This document shows, piece after piece, positions 23,483-30,080 of a DNA stretch of 64,000 nt. The first letter of the stretch is position 1. Each line of letters starts with the position of its first letter. The translations under genes were made by a program, and so were the position numbers. The DNA is from VAZQ01 sp963753575 (lineage in GTDB: Bacteria; Pseudomonadota; Alphaproteobacteria; Rhizobiales; Xanthobacteraceae): assembly GCA_963753575.1 (NCBI GenBank), contig CAVWCR010000002.1, positions 248,001 to 312,000 on the forward strand. Reading direction: 5' to 3'. The notes under the pieces are model-generated. The model did not search any database, was not told the DNA's origin, and worked only from the letters and a program-made list of their open reading frames with translations.

Positions 23483-24889
23483 TTATTTCCCTGCCTTGTG
23501 GTGTTCCCTCGCGCGTTTCTGAGCCCACTCGATCGTTGGGACATGGACGGTGGGCGTTCCTTTGAAATTGTTTGCGACCAGCGCCGGATCGGCGAGCGCA
23601 TCGAGCGTGAACTGCAAGCCGTGGCATTGGCTGCAGACGCTGCGCACCATCTTTTCGTTCGGGCGCAGGTTGTTGTTCTGATTATGGGTGACGAAGAACG
23701 CCTTCGCGCCATCCTCGCCGCGCGTCATGGTCGCCGGCATATGGCACGTCGCGCATGACACGCCGCTGCCGCGCGGCAGCTTGCCTGCCGCCTCGCGCTT
23801 GAGCAGCTCGTAATGTGGGGAGACGAAATACGCCTTGGTATGCGCATCGTCGTGGCAGCCGGCGCACGCTTCGACGCTGGCTGCGGCGAGATCGTACTTA
23901 TGCGCGGAATGGCAGGTGTTGCACGAGAGCGCGCGGTCGTGCGCTTTGGCCTTCATCGGCAGCCAAGCCTCGCCCGGCGTCATGGGCGTGAGCCCGGCCT
24001 GCTGGAACAGCCCGAGCGGCCCGTCATTCGACGCGACCAGGCCTTCGCGCAGGCGCATGCCGTGCTTGCCTTCGGTGAAGGTCATCGCCTGGTGCGAATG
24101 GCAACTCTTGCACTGGTCGCGGTTGGGCTTGGCGATCCAGTGGTCGGGTTGCTCCTTCATGGTGTGACAGCCGGAGCAGTTGACGCCGGCCTGCGAGTGG
24201 CGGTCGCGCACCCAGTCGGCGACCACCGTGGCATCGGCGAGATGCTCGGCCGGCGCGTCGGCGGCTTCGGCCGTCAGCGGCTTGGCGACGACGATTGAGC
24301 CTTCCTTCTCTTTCAGAAAGTCGACCAGAGCGGCGAGCTGGGTGTGTAGCTGGGCGGGCTCTCCCACGTGCTTGATCAGAAAATCCTGGTAGAGCGCGCG
24401 GTTGTCGTGAAACCGGTGGCATCCGGCCGACGCGCAGGTGTTGAAAGCAAGTCCTGCGTGGCTTGGGCGGTCTTCGGCGATGTCGTGGTGACAGAGGAAG
24501 CAATAGTCGTTGGGCAGGGTGACGCCCATCGCGTGGGTGACGCCGGGACGGTGCTCCTGATGACAGGTCACGCAATAGCGTGCATCGAGCGCTTCGACCC
24601 GGTCGGCGTTGCGGGGATCAGTGAACTTGGACTTGGGGTGGCTGTCGTCGGAGGTCTTGAGATCGGCCCCGTGACACTTCACGCAGGCGTCCTGCAAGAC
24701 CTCGGCATCGCCGAAAACGCTGGTGTGGCAGGCGTCGCACGCAAGCTCGATTTGATGATGGCCACTCGTGGTCTGGCCGATCAGCAGGAACGAGCGGTTG
24801 CCGCCGTAGACGATCGTGGCAAGAGCGTACAGCCCCACCGGCACCGTCAGGGCTATCCAGATGACCCAGAGCAAGACGTTCCTCGACAT
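23483..24889 (-). CDS. Membrane-anchored multiheme cytochrome c (11 heme-binding motifs)
   Basis: A 468-residue protein with one N-terminal transmembrane anchor (about 5-28) and a large periplasmic part. It has ten CxxCH sites (CDACH, CVKCH, CVTCH, CFLCH, CSGCH, CKSCH, CNTCH, CAGCH, CATCH, CSQCH) and one CASAGCH site (C-x3-CH), so up to eleven c-type hemes. The GVSCATCHMPA phrase is shared with decaheme and octaheme electron-transfer or nitrogen-oxide-reducing cytochromes, but no NrfA-type CxxCK heme is present. It lies 9 nt after the FAD/heme-b oxidoreductase gene. I infer that it takes electrons from that protein across the membrane; the terminal acceptor is unknown. Confidence 0.88.
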   Translation of the reverse strand: MSRNVLLWVIWIALTVPVGLYALATIVYGGNRSFLLIGQTTSGHHQIELACDACHTSVFGDAEVLQDACVKCHGADLKTSDDSHPKSKFTDPRNADRVEALDARYCVTCHQEHRPGVTHAMGVTLPNDYCFLCHHDIAEDRPSHAGLAFNTCASAGCHRFHDNRALYQDFLIKHVGEPAQLHTQLAALVDFLKEKEGSIVVAKPLTAEAADAPAEHLADATVVADWVRDRHSQAGVNCSGCHTMKEQPDHWIAKPNRDQCKSCHSHQAMTFTEGKHGMRLREGLVASNDGPLGLFQQAGLTPMTPGEAWLPMKAKAHDRALSCNTCHSAHKYDLAAASVEACAGCHDDAHTKAYFVSPHYELLKREAAGKLPRGSGVSCATCHMPATMTRGEDGAKAFFVTHNQNNNLRPNEKMVRSVCSQCHGLQFTLDALADPALVANNFKGTPTVHVPTIEWAQKRAREHHKAGK

Positions 24890-24898
24890 GCTTGGTTC

Positions 24899-26941
24899 TC
24901 AGTACGCGTAGACGGTCAGCACGTGCAGCGTGAGCAGCAATGGCAGCGGCCACAGCGCCAGGATGTGGAGCCAAGTCGTTGCGGAGCGGTGCGACGGCTT
25001 GCCCTTGGCAAGGGCGGCGTGCTCACGCGCCGTGGCGGCGCCGGCGACGCTGCCGGCGACGGCAAGCGTGAGGAACGTCACCATCAGCCAGCGGTTGAGA
25101 TTGTGTCCGAGATTGAATCCGGTGTGCATGAACAGCATCGCGAGCGCCGCGGCGCCCAGCACGACGTGCACCAGGCGCCACCAGCGATAGCCGCCGAGCC
25201 AATCGAGCCGCACGCGCTTGCGGATTGAGAGAAACGCGATGATCGTGGACAGGGCCACAAGCGAATAGCCCGACACCTGCTTCCAGGCGCCGCTGATCCA
25301 AAACTGATCGATGCCGATCCCGGCTTCGACGCTCGGCGAATAAGGCCAGGCCGGGAGGAAAATTGCCACGAGTGCCAGGGCGGCAGCAACCAGAGAGCCA
25401 ACCGCAATGGTGCGACTGCCGAACACGGGCGCGTGCACCGCGTTGCCGCCGAGGAGCTCCTGCAGCAGCGGACGGCAGCTGCCGCAAACCGTGCTCGCGC
25501 CGGTGTTGCGCATGAGCGCGTCGATCGAGCCGGCGCCGGCGGTGATGGCGTCGCCGAGCTGGCCGCGCGTCATGCCGGTGCAGTTGCACACCGTCGCGGC
25601 CGCCGGCCACTGTCGAACGGATTGTGCCTTGGCTTGCGGGTAGAGACGGCCGGTTCGTGCGAACCGCCAGGCCTGCCAGGGCCACGCGATGACGCGGTCG
25701 CGCACCGCCTGCTGGACGCGGCTGACGTCGGGCCATTCACCGACCCCGAGTGCGCCGACGAGACGAAAGCGGTGAACGACCAGGCGTCGATAGATGGAGC
25801 GGCGCGGATCGCGCCATGTCGTCGTGCGGACGTCGGTGCGCTGATCCAGTTGATCGACGTCCCCCATGCTGAAGACATCGGCCCCGACCACTTTGAGTTT
25901 CGTGGTCGGCACCGAGCCGCGATAGCTGGCGCTCTCGCCGGCGACATGAGCGGCCGCGACCGTCGCCTGCTCGAGGCCGGGCGCGACCAGGCCGTAGATG
26001 TGGCCGTCGTGTTCGGCGCACTCGCCGACCGCATAGACGTCGGGGTCGGACGTCTGCATCGCATCGTTGACGGTGATGGCGCGGCCGATCGCGATGCCGG
26101 CATTGGCGGCGAGATCGGTGTTGGATCGAATGCCGGTGCAGATAATGACCGTGTCACAATCGATCACTTCCCCGCTCGACAGTTGCATGCGTTCCACGCG
26201 CCCGTCGCCTTCGATCGATTTCACCGCGCAGCCGGTTCGTACCGCGAGGCCGACCTTCTCGATCTCGGAGCGCAACAGGAGGCCGCCGGCGTCATCGAGT
26301 TGCCGCGGCATCAGGCGGCCTTCGTGCTCGACGATCACGGTCGGCACCTTTCGCAGCGACATGCCGCGTGCCGCTTCAAGACCGAGGAGGCCGCCGCCGA
26401 CCACCGCCGTGCAGCGCGAGCGCATCGCGCGCGCGACCAGCTTCTCGACGTCATCGAAATTGCGGAAGCGGAAGACGCCGCTCAGCTCGCGACCGGGTAT
26501 CGGCGGGATGTGGGGCCGTGAGCCGAGGCAGAGAATGAGCTTGGAATAACGCCAGCGCCGGCCGAACTGGTTCTCAACCGTCTTCTCGGCCCGGTTGATC
26601 GCGACGATGCTGTGGCCGTCGTATTGCGTGACCTTGGCGCCGGGCGGCAACGCATTGGCCTGATAGACGCGGCCGATCTGCACTTCGCCGGCAAGAAACG
26701 GCGTCAGTTTCACGCGGTTATAGGGCTGCCATCGCTCCGCATTGAACAGCACAACCGAAAGCCCGCGCCGACTGACCTCGTGCGCGGCGCGCAGTCCCGA
26801 TGGCCCGCCGCCGACCACGATGACCGGGGCGTCGTCGCCGGAATGATCGACGGCACCGATCGGCTCGAACGCGTCGTCCAGCACAGCGCTGCGCAGCGCG
26901 ACTGTTGCTGCCGCGAAGGCTTGGCGGCGAGGGATTTCCAT
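24899..26941 (-). CDS. NirB-like FAD/[2Fe-2S] oxidoreductase fused to a bis-heme-b membrane domain
   Basis: A 680-residue protein. Residues about 38-350 are a two-dinucleotide-binding FAD/NAD(P) reductase like the N-terminus of NirB or rubredoxin reductase (VIVVGGGPSGLRAAHEV, CTAVVGGGLLGLEAARGM, DVYAVGECAEH). About 455-500 is a BFD-type [2Fe-2S] domain (CNCTGM ... CGSC). About 510-680 has five transmembrane helices; two of them carry His-x13-His pairs (VHVVLGAAALAMLFMH and LHILALWPLPLLLTLH), the spacing of bis-heme ferric-reductase/NOX domains. It should carry NAD(P)H electrons across the membrane. The ATG at 26941 is used; a GTG at 26977 lies inside a tandem repeat. Confidence 0.85.
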   Translation of the reverse strand: MEIPRRQAFAAATVALRSAVLDDAFEPIGAVDHSGDDAPVIVVGGGPSGLRAAHEVSRRGLSVVLFNAERWQPYNRVKLTPFLAGEVQIGRVYQANALPPGAKVTQYDGHSIVAINRAEKTVENQFGRRWRYSKLILCLGSRPHIPPIPGRELSGVFRFRNFDDVEKLVARAMRSRCTAVVGGGLLGLEAARGMSLRKVPTVIVEHEGRLMPRQLDDAGGLLLRSEIEKVGLAVRTGCAVKSIEGDGRVERMQLSSGEVIDCDTVIICTGIRSNTDLAANAGIAIGRAITVNDAMQTSDPDVYAVGECAEHDGHIYGLVAPGLEQATVAAAHVAGESASYRGSVPTTKLKVVGADVFSMGDVDQLDQRTDVRTTTWRDPRRSIYRRLVVHRFRLVGALGVGEWPDVSRVQQAVRDRVIAWPWQAWRFARTGRLYPQAKAQSVRQWPAAATVCNCTGMTRGQLGDAITAGAGSIDALMRNTGASTVCGSCRPLLQELLGGNAVHAPVFGSRTIAVGSLVAAALALVAIFLPAWPYSPSVEAGIGIDQFWISGAWKQVSGYSLVALSTIIAFLSIRKRVRLDWLGGYRWWRLVHVVLGAAALAMLFMHTGFNLGHNLNRWLMVTFLTLAVAGSVAGAATAREHAALAKGKPSHRSATTWLHILALWPLPLLLTLHVLTVYAY

Positions 26942-26958
26942 GAACCGGCTTCGCTCCG

Positions 26959-27035
26959 AGTCACTGTGCCAAGTCACTGCGCCAAGTCACCGAAGTCACC
27001 GCGCCAAAGTCACTGCGCGCCAAAGTCACCGCGCC
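26959..27035. repeat. Degenerate tandem repeat, unit AAGTCACYGCGCC
   Basis: Six copies, one shortened, of a 9-16-nt unit (AAGTCACTGCGCC, AAAGTCACCGCGCC and variants). The array lies between the leader terminator and the start codon of the FAD/heme-b gene, inside the predicted 5' untranslated region, about 17 nt from the ATG. Copy number could vary between strains. Confidence 0.8.
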
Positions 27036-27047
27036 ATGGCGCTCAAC

Positions 27048-27096
27048 AAAAAAAGCCGCGTCCCGAGGATCACTTGCGTTCCCCGGAGCGGCGGCT
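27048..27096 (-). terminator. Leader terminator before the FAD/heme-b gene
   Basis: On the minus strand AGCCGC (27096-27091) pairs with GCGGCT (27059-27054), with an inner CCGGGG/CCTCGG stem (one wobble), followed by TTTTTTT. It lies 9 nt after the P2 hairpin and 106 nt before the start codon, as in the nrtA leader. Confidence 0.8.
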
Positions 27097-27105
27097 CTGC
27101 CGATT

Positions 27106-27148
27106 GGTCCACCATTGGACCGACGGCGTGGTCGCGTACGACAACGCC
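27106..27148 (-). promoter_or_regulatory. Candidate NasT two-hairpin target before the redox module
   Basis: P2 (27121-27106) is GGTCC-AATGGT-GGACC: a 5-bp stem and a hexaloop with A1 and G4, exactly the ANTAR rule. P1 (27148-27125) is a 9-bp stem with one mismatch (GGCGT-T-GTC / GAC-C-ACGCC) whose loop reads GTACGC, or TACG if the last G-C pair closes, and so does not follow the A1/G4 rule. Order, spacing and the following terminator match the nrtA leader. Confidence 0.7.
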
Positions 27149-27160
27149 TGATCTTACTGT

Positions 27161-27176
27161 TTCAAGCTTTGTGCCA
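27161..27176 (-). promoter_or_regulatory. Sigma-54-like promoter of the FAD/multiheme module
   Basis: TGGCACAAAGCTTGAA on the minus strand has GG at -25/-24 and GA at -13/-12. The predicted start near 27150 is two bases before hairpin P1. It is identical in its fixed positions to the boxes before nrtA and nasT. Confidence 0.6.
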
Positions 27177-27324
27177 GTAGGCTGTATTCAGTCGTTAATC
27201 GTTCTAATTCAATGTCTTGGGTGTATTGATGCGATCGGCGGAAAAGTCTTAACGCTCTTCTTTCTGATTAGCTGATCCGCATCATGCAGCCTTTTTGTGC
27301 AGCGCAAAAAATGGGCACGGGCTG

Positions 27325-28509
27325 CTAAGCTTCAAGCAGATGCTTGATGCTGCACGTCGCCAGGTGGCCGGCGATGTTGTTTGCATCGAACGCGGGACCC
27401 GTGAATGCACCAACGCCATCAGCCCAACCGGTCGTGCGTTTCCCGGCTTTGTGGTTGAGCGCGGCATCGAAGAGGTCATCGCGAAAAACCGCTTTGGCTG
27501 CCGCCAGCAGTTCATTGGAAAACGGCACCTGACCCCAGCGCACCATCTGCGCGTAGAGCCAAGCGGCTTGTGCCGGATCGGGGCGGGCTGCGCCTTCGCG
27601 GCCGACCAGGAGATAGCGATCGTCGTGCCGCACCGCTCCGTCAGGTGCGATCTTCAAGTCGCCATCAAGGGTGCGGCGGATCACCTCCGTTGTGACATTG
27701 AGGCGATGGGGCGCGGCGAGAATGGCGGCGACCTCGTCGCGGTTGGCCGGATCGTCGACGTAAGCCGACGCCCGATCGTGGGCGCGCACGAGCCGCGTCA
27801 ACACATCGGGATTGTCGTGCGCCCACTGTGCGCGCACGGCCAGAACCTTCTCGGCTGCATGCGCGAGGATCTCGGAGCCGAAATGCAGAACGAAGCCGAC
27901 CCCAAGATCAACCGCGATCGAGTTCCAGGGCGCGCCGACGCAGAAGCCGTCGACGTGCTTGTTGGTAAGGCTCTCGACCATGTAGGGCGGCGGCAACACC
28001 ACGAGGCGCACGTCTTCGTCGGGATCGACGCCGCCGGCCGCCATCCAGAAACGCAGATGATAGTTGTGGCTCGAGAACGGAAACGTCATGCCGAAGGTGA
28101 GCGGTTCCTCGCCGCGGCGCTTGCGTTGCTCGACGACGCCGGCGAGCGCGCGTGCCGATACCATTGGATCGGAAATATTGCCGTCGGCCGCCGCGGCAAT
28201 CTCGGCGTGGAGAGTGGGCGACACCGTTATAGCGTTGCCGTTCACGCCGAGCCCAAAGGGCGCCACGATCGGCACCTTGACGTGGCCAATGCCGAGGCTG
28301 GATGCGATCGCGACCGGCGCCAGGAGGTGGGCGGCATCGAACAAGCCGATATTGAGCTTGTCGCGCACGTTTGACCAGGAAACCTCGCGCACGAGCTCGA
28401 TCGCGAGGCCTTCGGCTGCGGCGAAGCCTTTGTCCACCGCGATGATGGGTGCCGCCGCATCGCACAGCGGGATGAAGCCGATCCGTAGTTTCGTCTCGCG
28501 ATTGCTCAT
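27325..28509 (-). CDS. nasS: Nitrate/nitrite sensor NasS
   Basis: A 394-residue NrtA-like protein without a signal peptide (begins MSNRETKLRIGFIPLCDAA), which marks it as the cytoplasmic sensor NasS. Binding-fold landmarks shared with NrtA are LFDAAHLLAPVAIASSLG, VNGNAITVSP, TFPFSSHNYHLRFWMAAGG and FCVGAPWNSIA. NasS sequesters NasT until nitrate or nitrite binds. The start at 28509 forms an ATGA overlap with the nasT stop codon, giving equal and coupled synthesis of the two partners. A signal-less urea or other sensor is a less likely reading. Confidence 0.93.
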   Translation of the reverse strand: MSNRETKLRIGFIPLCDAAAPIIAVDKGFAAAEGLAIELVREVSWSNVRDKLNIGLFDAAHLLAPVAIASSLGIGHVKVPIVAPFGLGVNGNAITVSPTLHAEIAAAADGNISDPMVSARALAGVVEQRKRRGEEPLTFGMTFPFSSHNYHLRFWMAAGGVDPDEDVRLVVLPPPYMVESLTNKHVDGFCVGAPWNSIAVDLGVGFVLHFGSEILAHAAEKVLAVRAQWAHDNPDVLTRLVRAHDRASAYVDDPANRDEVAAILAAPHRLNVTTEVIRRTLDGDLKIAPDGAVRHDDRYLLVGREGAARPDPAQAAWLYAQMVRWGQVPFSNELLAAAKAVFRDDLFDAALNHKAGKRTTGWADGVGAFTGPAFDANNIAGHLATCSIKHLLEA

Positions 28510-29090
28510 TTGAACAGTTCCGCAGCGGTGATGACCGACTGGGCAACCTCGGCGATCTTGCGGTTCTCGTTCATCGCGGTCCTGCGCAGGAGCCCATACG
28601 CTTCTTCCTCGGAGAGTTTCTTTGCCTTCATGAGGATGCCTTTTGCACGGTCGATCACCTTGCGCTCTTCGAGCGCGCTCTTGGTCTGCTCGAGCTCGGT
28701 CTGCAGCCGCGAGAACGCGTTGAAGCGCGAAATGCACAGGTCGAGGATGGTCTTGATGCGCTCTTTCTTGAGCCCGTCGACGATATAGGCGGAGACGCCG
28801 GCATCGACCGAGGCCTGGATCGAGGCCGTGTCGGCCTGGTCGACGAACATGGCCACCGGGCGCTTCACGATCCGGCTGACCTGAAACATCTGTTCGAGCA
28901 CGTCGCGGCTCGGGTTTTCGAGATCGATGAGAATGACGTCGGGGTCGATGGCGTAGATGCGGGCCAGGAGCCTCGCGGTCTCCTCGATACGCACGACGTT
29001 GACATAGCCGGCCTCGCGCAAGCCGCCCTCCAGGATTGCGGCGCGCACCGGATTTTCGTCGACAATGACGATGTTGAGCGTTGCATCCAT
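28506..29090 (-). CDS. nasT: ANTAR-domain antiterminator NasT
   Basis: A 194-residue regulator: receiver-like domain (about 1-120: IVIVDENPVRAAILEGGLRE, DPDVILIDLENPSRD) joined to a C-terminal ANTAR RNA-binding domain (about 130-190) with the family phrase DRAKGILMKAKKLSEEEAYGLLRR. It binds two-hairpin leaders and prevents termination; matching leaders lie before nrtA and before the FAD/heme-b gene. The ATG at 29090 is preferred: the GTG at 29102 lies upstream of the transcription start (near 29095) predicted from the sigma-54-like box. The mRNA would then have only about five untranslated bases. No clear ribosome-binding site is seen for either start. Confidence 0.92.
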   Translation of the reverse strand: MDATLNIVIVDENPVRAAILEGGLREAGYVNVVRIEETARLLARIYAIDPDVILIDLENPSRDVLEQMFQVSRIVKRPVAMFVDQADTASIQASVDAGVSAYIVDGLKKERIKTILDLCISRFNAFSRLQTELEQTKSALEERKVIDRAKGILMKAKKLSEEEAYGLLRRTAMNENRKIAEVAQSVITAAELFK

Positions 29091-29105
29091 CGGCTTGGTC
29101 ACGTG

Positions 29106-29121
29106 TTCAAGCGCTGTGCCA
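29106..29121 (-). promoter_or_regulatory. Sigma-54-like promoter of nasTS
   Basis: TGGCACAGCGCTTGAA on the minus strand, with GG at -25/-24 and GA at -13/-12; the third copy of TGGCAC-N3-GC-TTGAA in the nitrogen block. The predicted start near 29095 leaves about five bases before the nasT ATG at 29090. Confidence 0.55.
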
Positions 29122-29243
29122 AGCCGGGTGGCGCTAAATTCGGCAGGGTTTCAAAGGGTTATTGCGGGAAAAAGCAGCGATCGTTGCGGCTGCTGCACGC
29201 TTTGCGCGCACAAGCCTGCGAATTGGGCACCGGCATCTGGGCG

Positions 29244-29984
29244 TTATTTGTGCGGCTCACGCGGGGCCGAGCTGGTCACGGCGGCGTTGAGCACGGACGA
29301 ATAGGCCGAGGCACTGGCCGGATCCATGCGGCTCGCGTGCTTGAGAAATTCCTTGATCCCCTGCAGCGGGTTGGCCGGACAACTCAAGATGTCCTGCGCG
29401 AGCTTCTCGGCTTCCGCTTCAAGGGCTGCGGGCGCGACCAGCTTGGTGACGAGGCCGAGCGCCTCGGCGCGCGGCGCGCTGATCCGCTCGCGCGAATAGA
29501 CGAGGTGCGCCACCGTCTTGTAGGGCACGCGGTTGAGCAGCGCCCACATCACCAGCGTGGGGGCGATGTTGTGGTTGAGCTCCGGCACCTGGAAGACGGC
29601 GTCTTCCGCCGCGATGGTGAGGTCGCAGACCGCTGCCAGCGCGCAGCCGACGCCGAGCGCTTCACCCTGGACAATCGCTAGCGTCGGCGCTCTCGCCTCT
29701 TTCACCGCTGCATAGAGCGCGAGCGGCACCTCGGCGATCGGGTGGCGCACCTGCAGCGGCGTCATGCTTGCGCGATCGATCTGCGGGGCCTGCCGGCCCT
29801 TGCAGAAATGCGCGCCTTTGCCGCGCAGCCGCACGAGCTTGGTCTCGGGCCCGATCTCGCGCAGCACGCGCGCGATCTCCTGGCCCATCTCGTTGGTGAT
29901 CAGGTTGCCTTCCGCGGGGCGGTTGAGGATGACGTCAAGGCAATCGGCTTTGGTTTCGAACAGAACAGACACTCGCAGCTCCAT
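29244..29984 (-). CDS. Enoyl-CoA hydratase/isomerase-family protein
   Basis: A 246-residue crotonase-fold protein. The oxyanion-hole segments are LRGKGAHFCKGRQAPQID and LAIVQGEALGVGCALAAVCDLTIA; the position usually holding the first catalytic Glu (A-x-x-x-G-G) reads VQGEALGVGCA, so a Glu is present there. CoA-thioester hydration, isomerisation or hydrolysis are all possible. A palindromic element ends 6 nt before the ATG at 29984, and no ribosome-binding site is visible. The gene is followed by nasTS 120 nt downstream but is functionally more like the TctC/UbiD genes upstream of it. Confidence 0.85.
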   Translation of the reverse strand: MELRVSVLFETKADCLDVILNRPAEGNLITNEMGQEIARVLREIGPETKLVRLRGKGAHFCKGRQAPQIDRASMTPLQVRHPIAEVPLALYAAVKEARAPTLAIVQGEALGVGCALAAVCDLTIAAEDAVFQVPELNHNIAPTLVMWALLNRVPYKTVAHLVYSRERISAPRAEALGLVTKLVAPAALEAEAEKLAQDILSCPANPLQGIKEFLKHASRMDPASASAYSSVLNAAVTSSAPREPHK

Positions 29985-29990
29985 GATTGT

Positions 29991-30064
29991 AGTGTCGCTT
30001 TCCGATTTGAGGTTCCTAACTGAACTTGCCGGAACTGGCGTAGGAACTTCAAATCGGCGGCACT
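29991..30064. repeat. 74-nt palindromic element, copy B
   Basis: The left arm AGTGTCGCTTTCCGATTTGAGG pairs with the right arm CTTCAAATCGGCGGCACT. It shares most bases with copy A at 10098-10171, including the ends and the middle (CTAA ... TTGCCG ... GTAGGA). It lies between the TctC gene (stop at 30081) and the enoyl-CoA hydratase ATG, so it is transcribed and forms the hydratase translation-start context. Confidence 0.8.
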
Positions 30065-30080
30065 GGGGCGCTCGTATGGC

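Noticed and set aside
26942..26977. GTG at 26977 as the start of the FAD/heme-b gene
   Set aside because: It lies inside the AAGTCACYGCGCC repeat array and adds residues without conserved character; the ATG at 26941 begins a plausible N-terminus.
27125..27148. P1 hairpin before the redox module as a perfect ANTAR hexaloop
   Set aside because: Its loop is GTACGC (or TACG), without A1/G4; only P2 meets the rule, so the element is called a candidate with reduced confidence.
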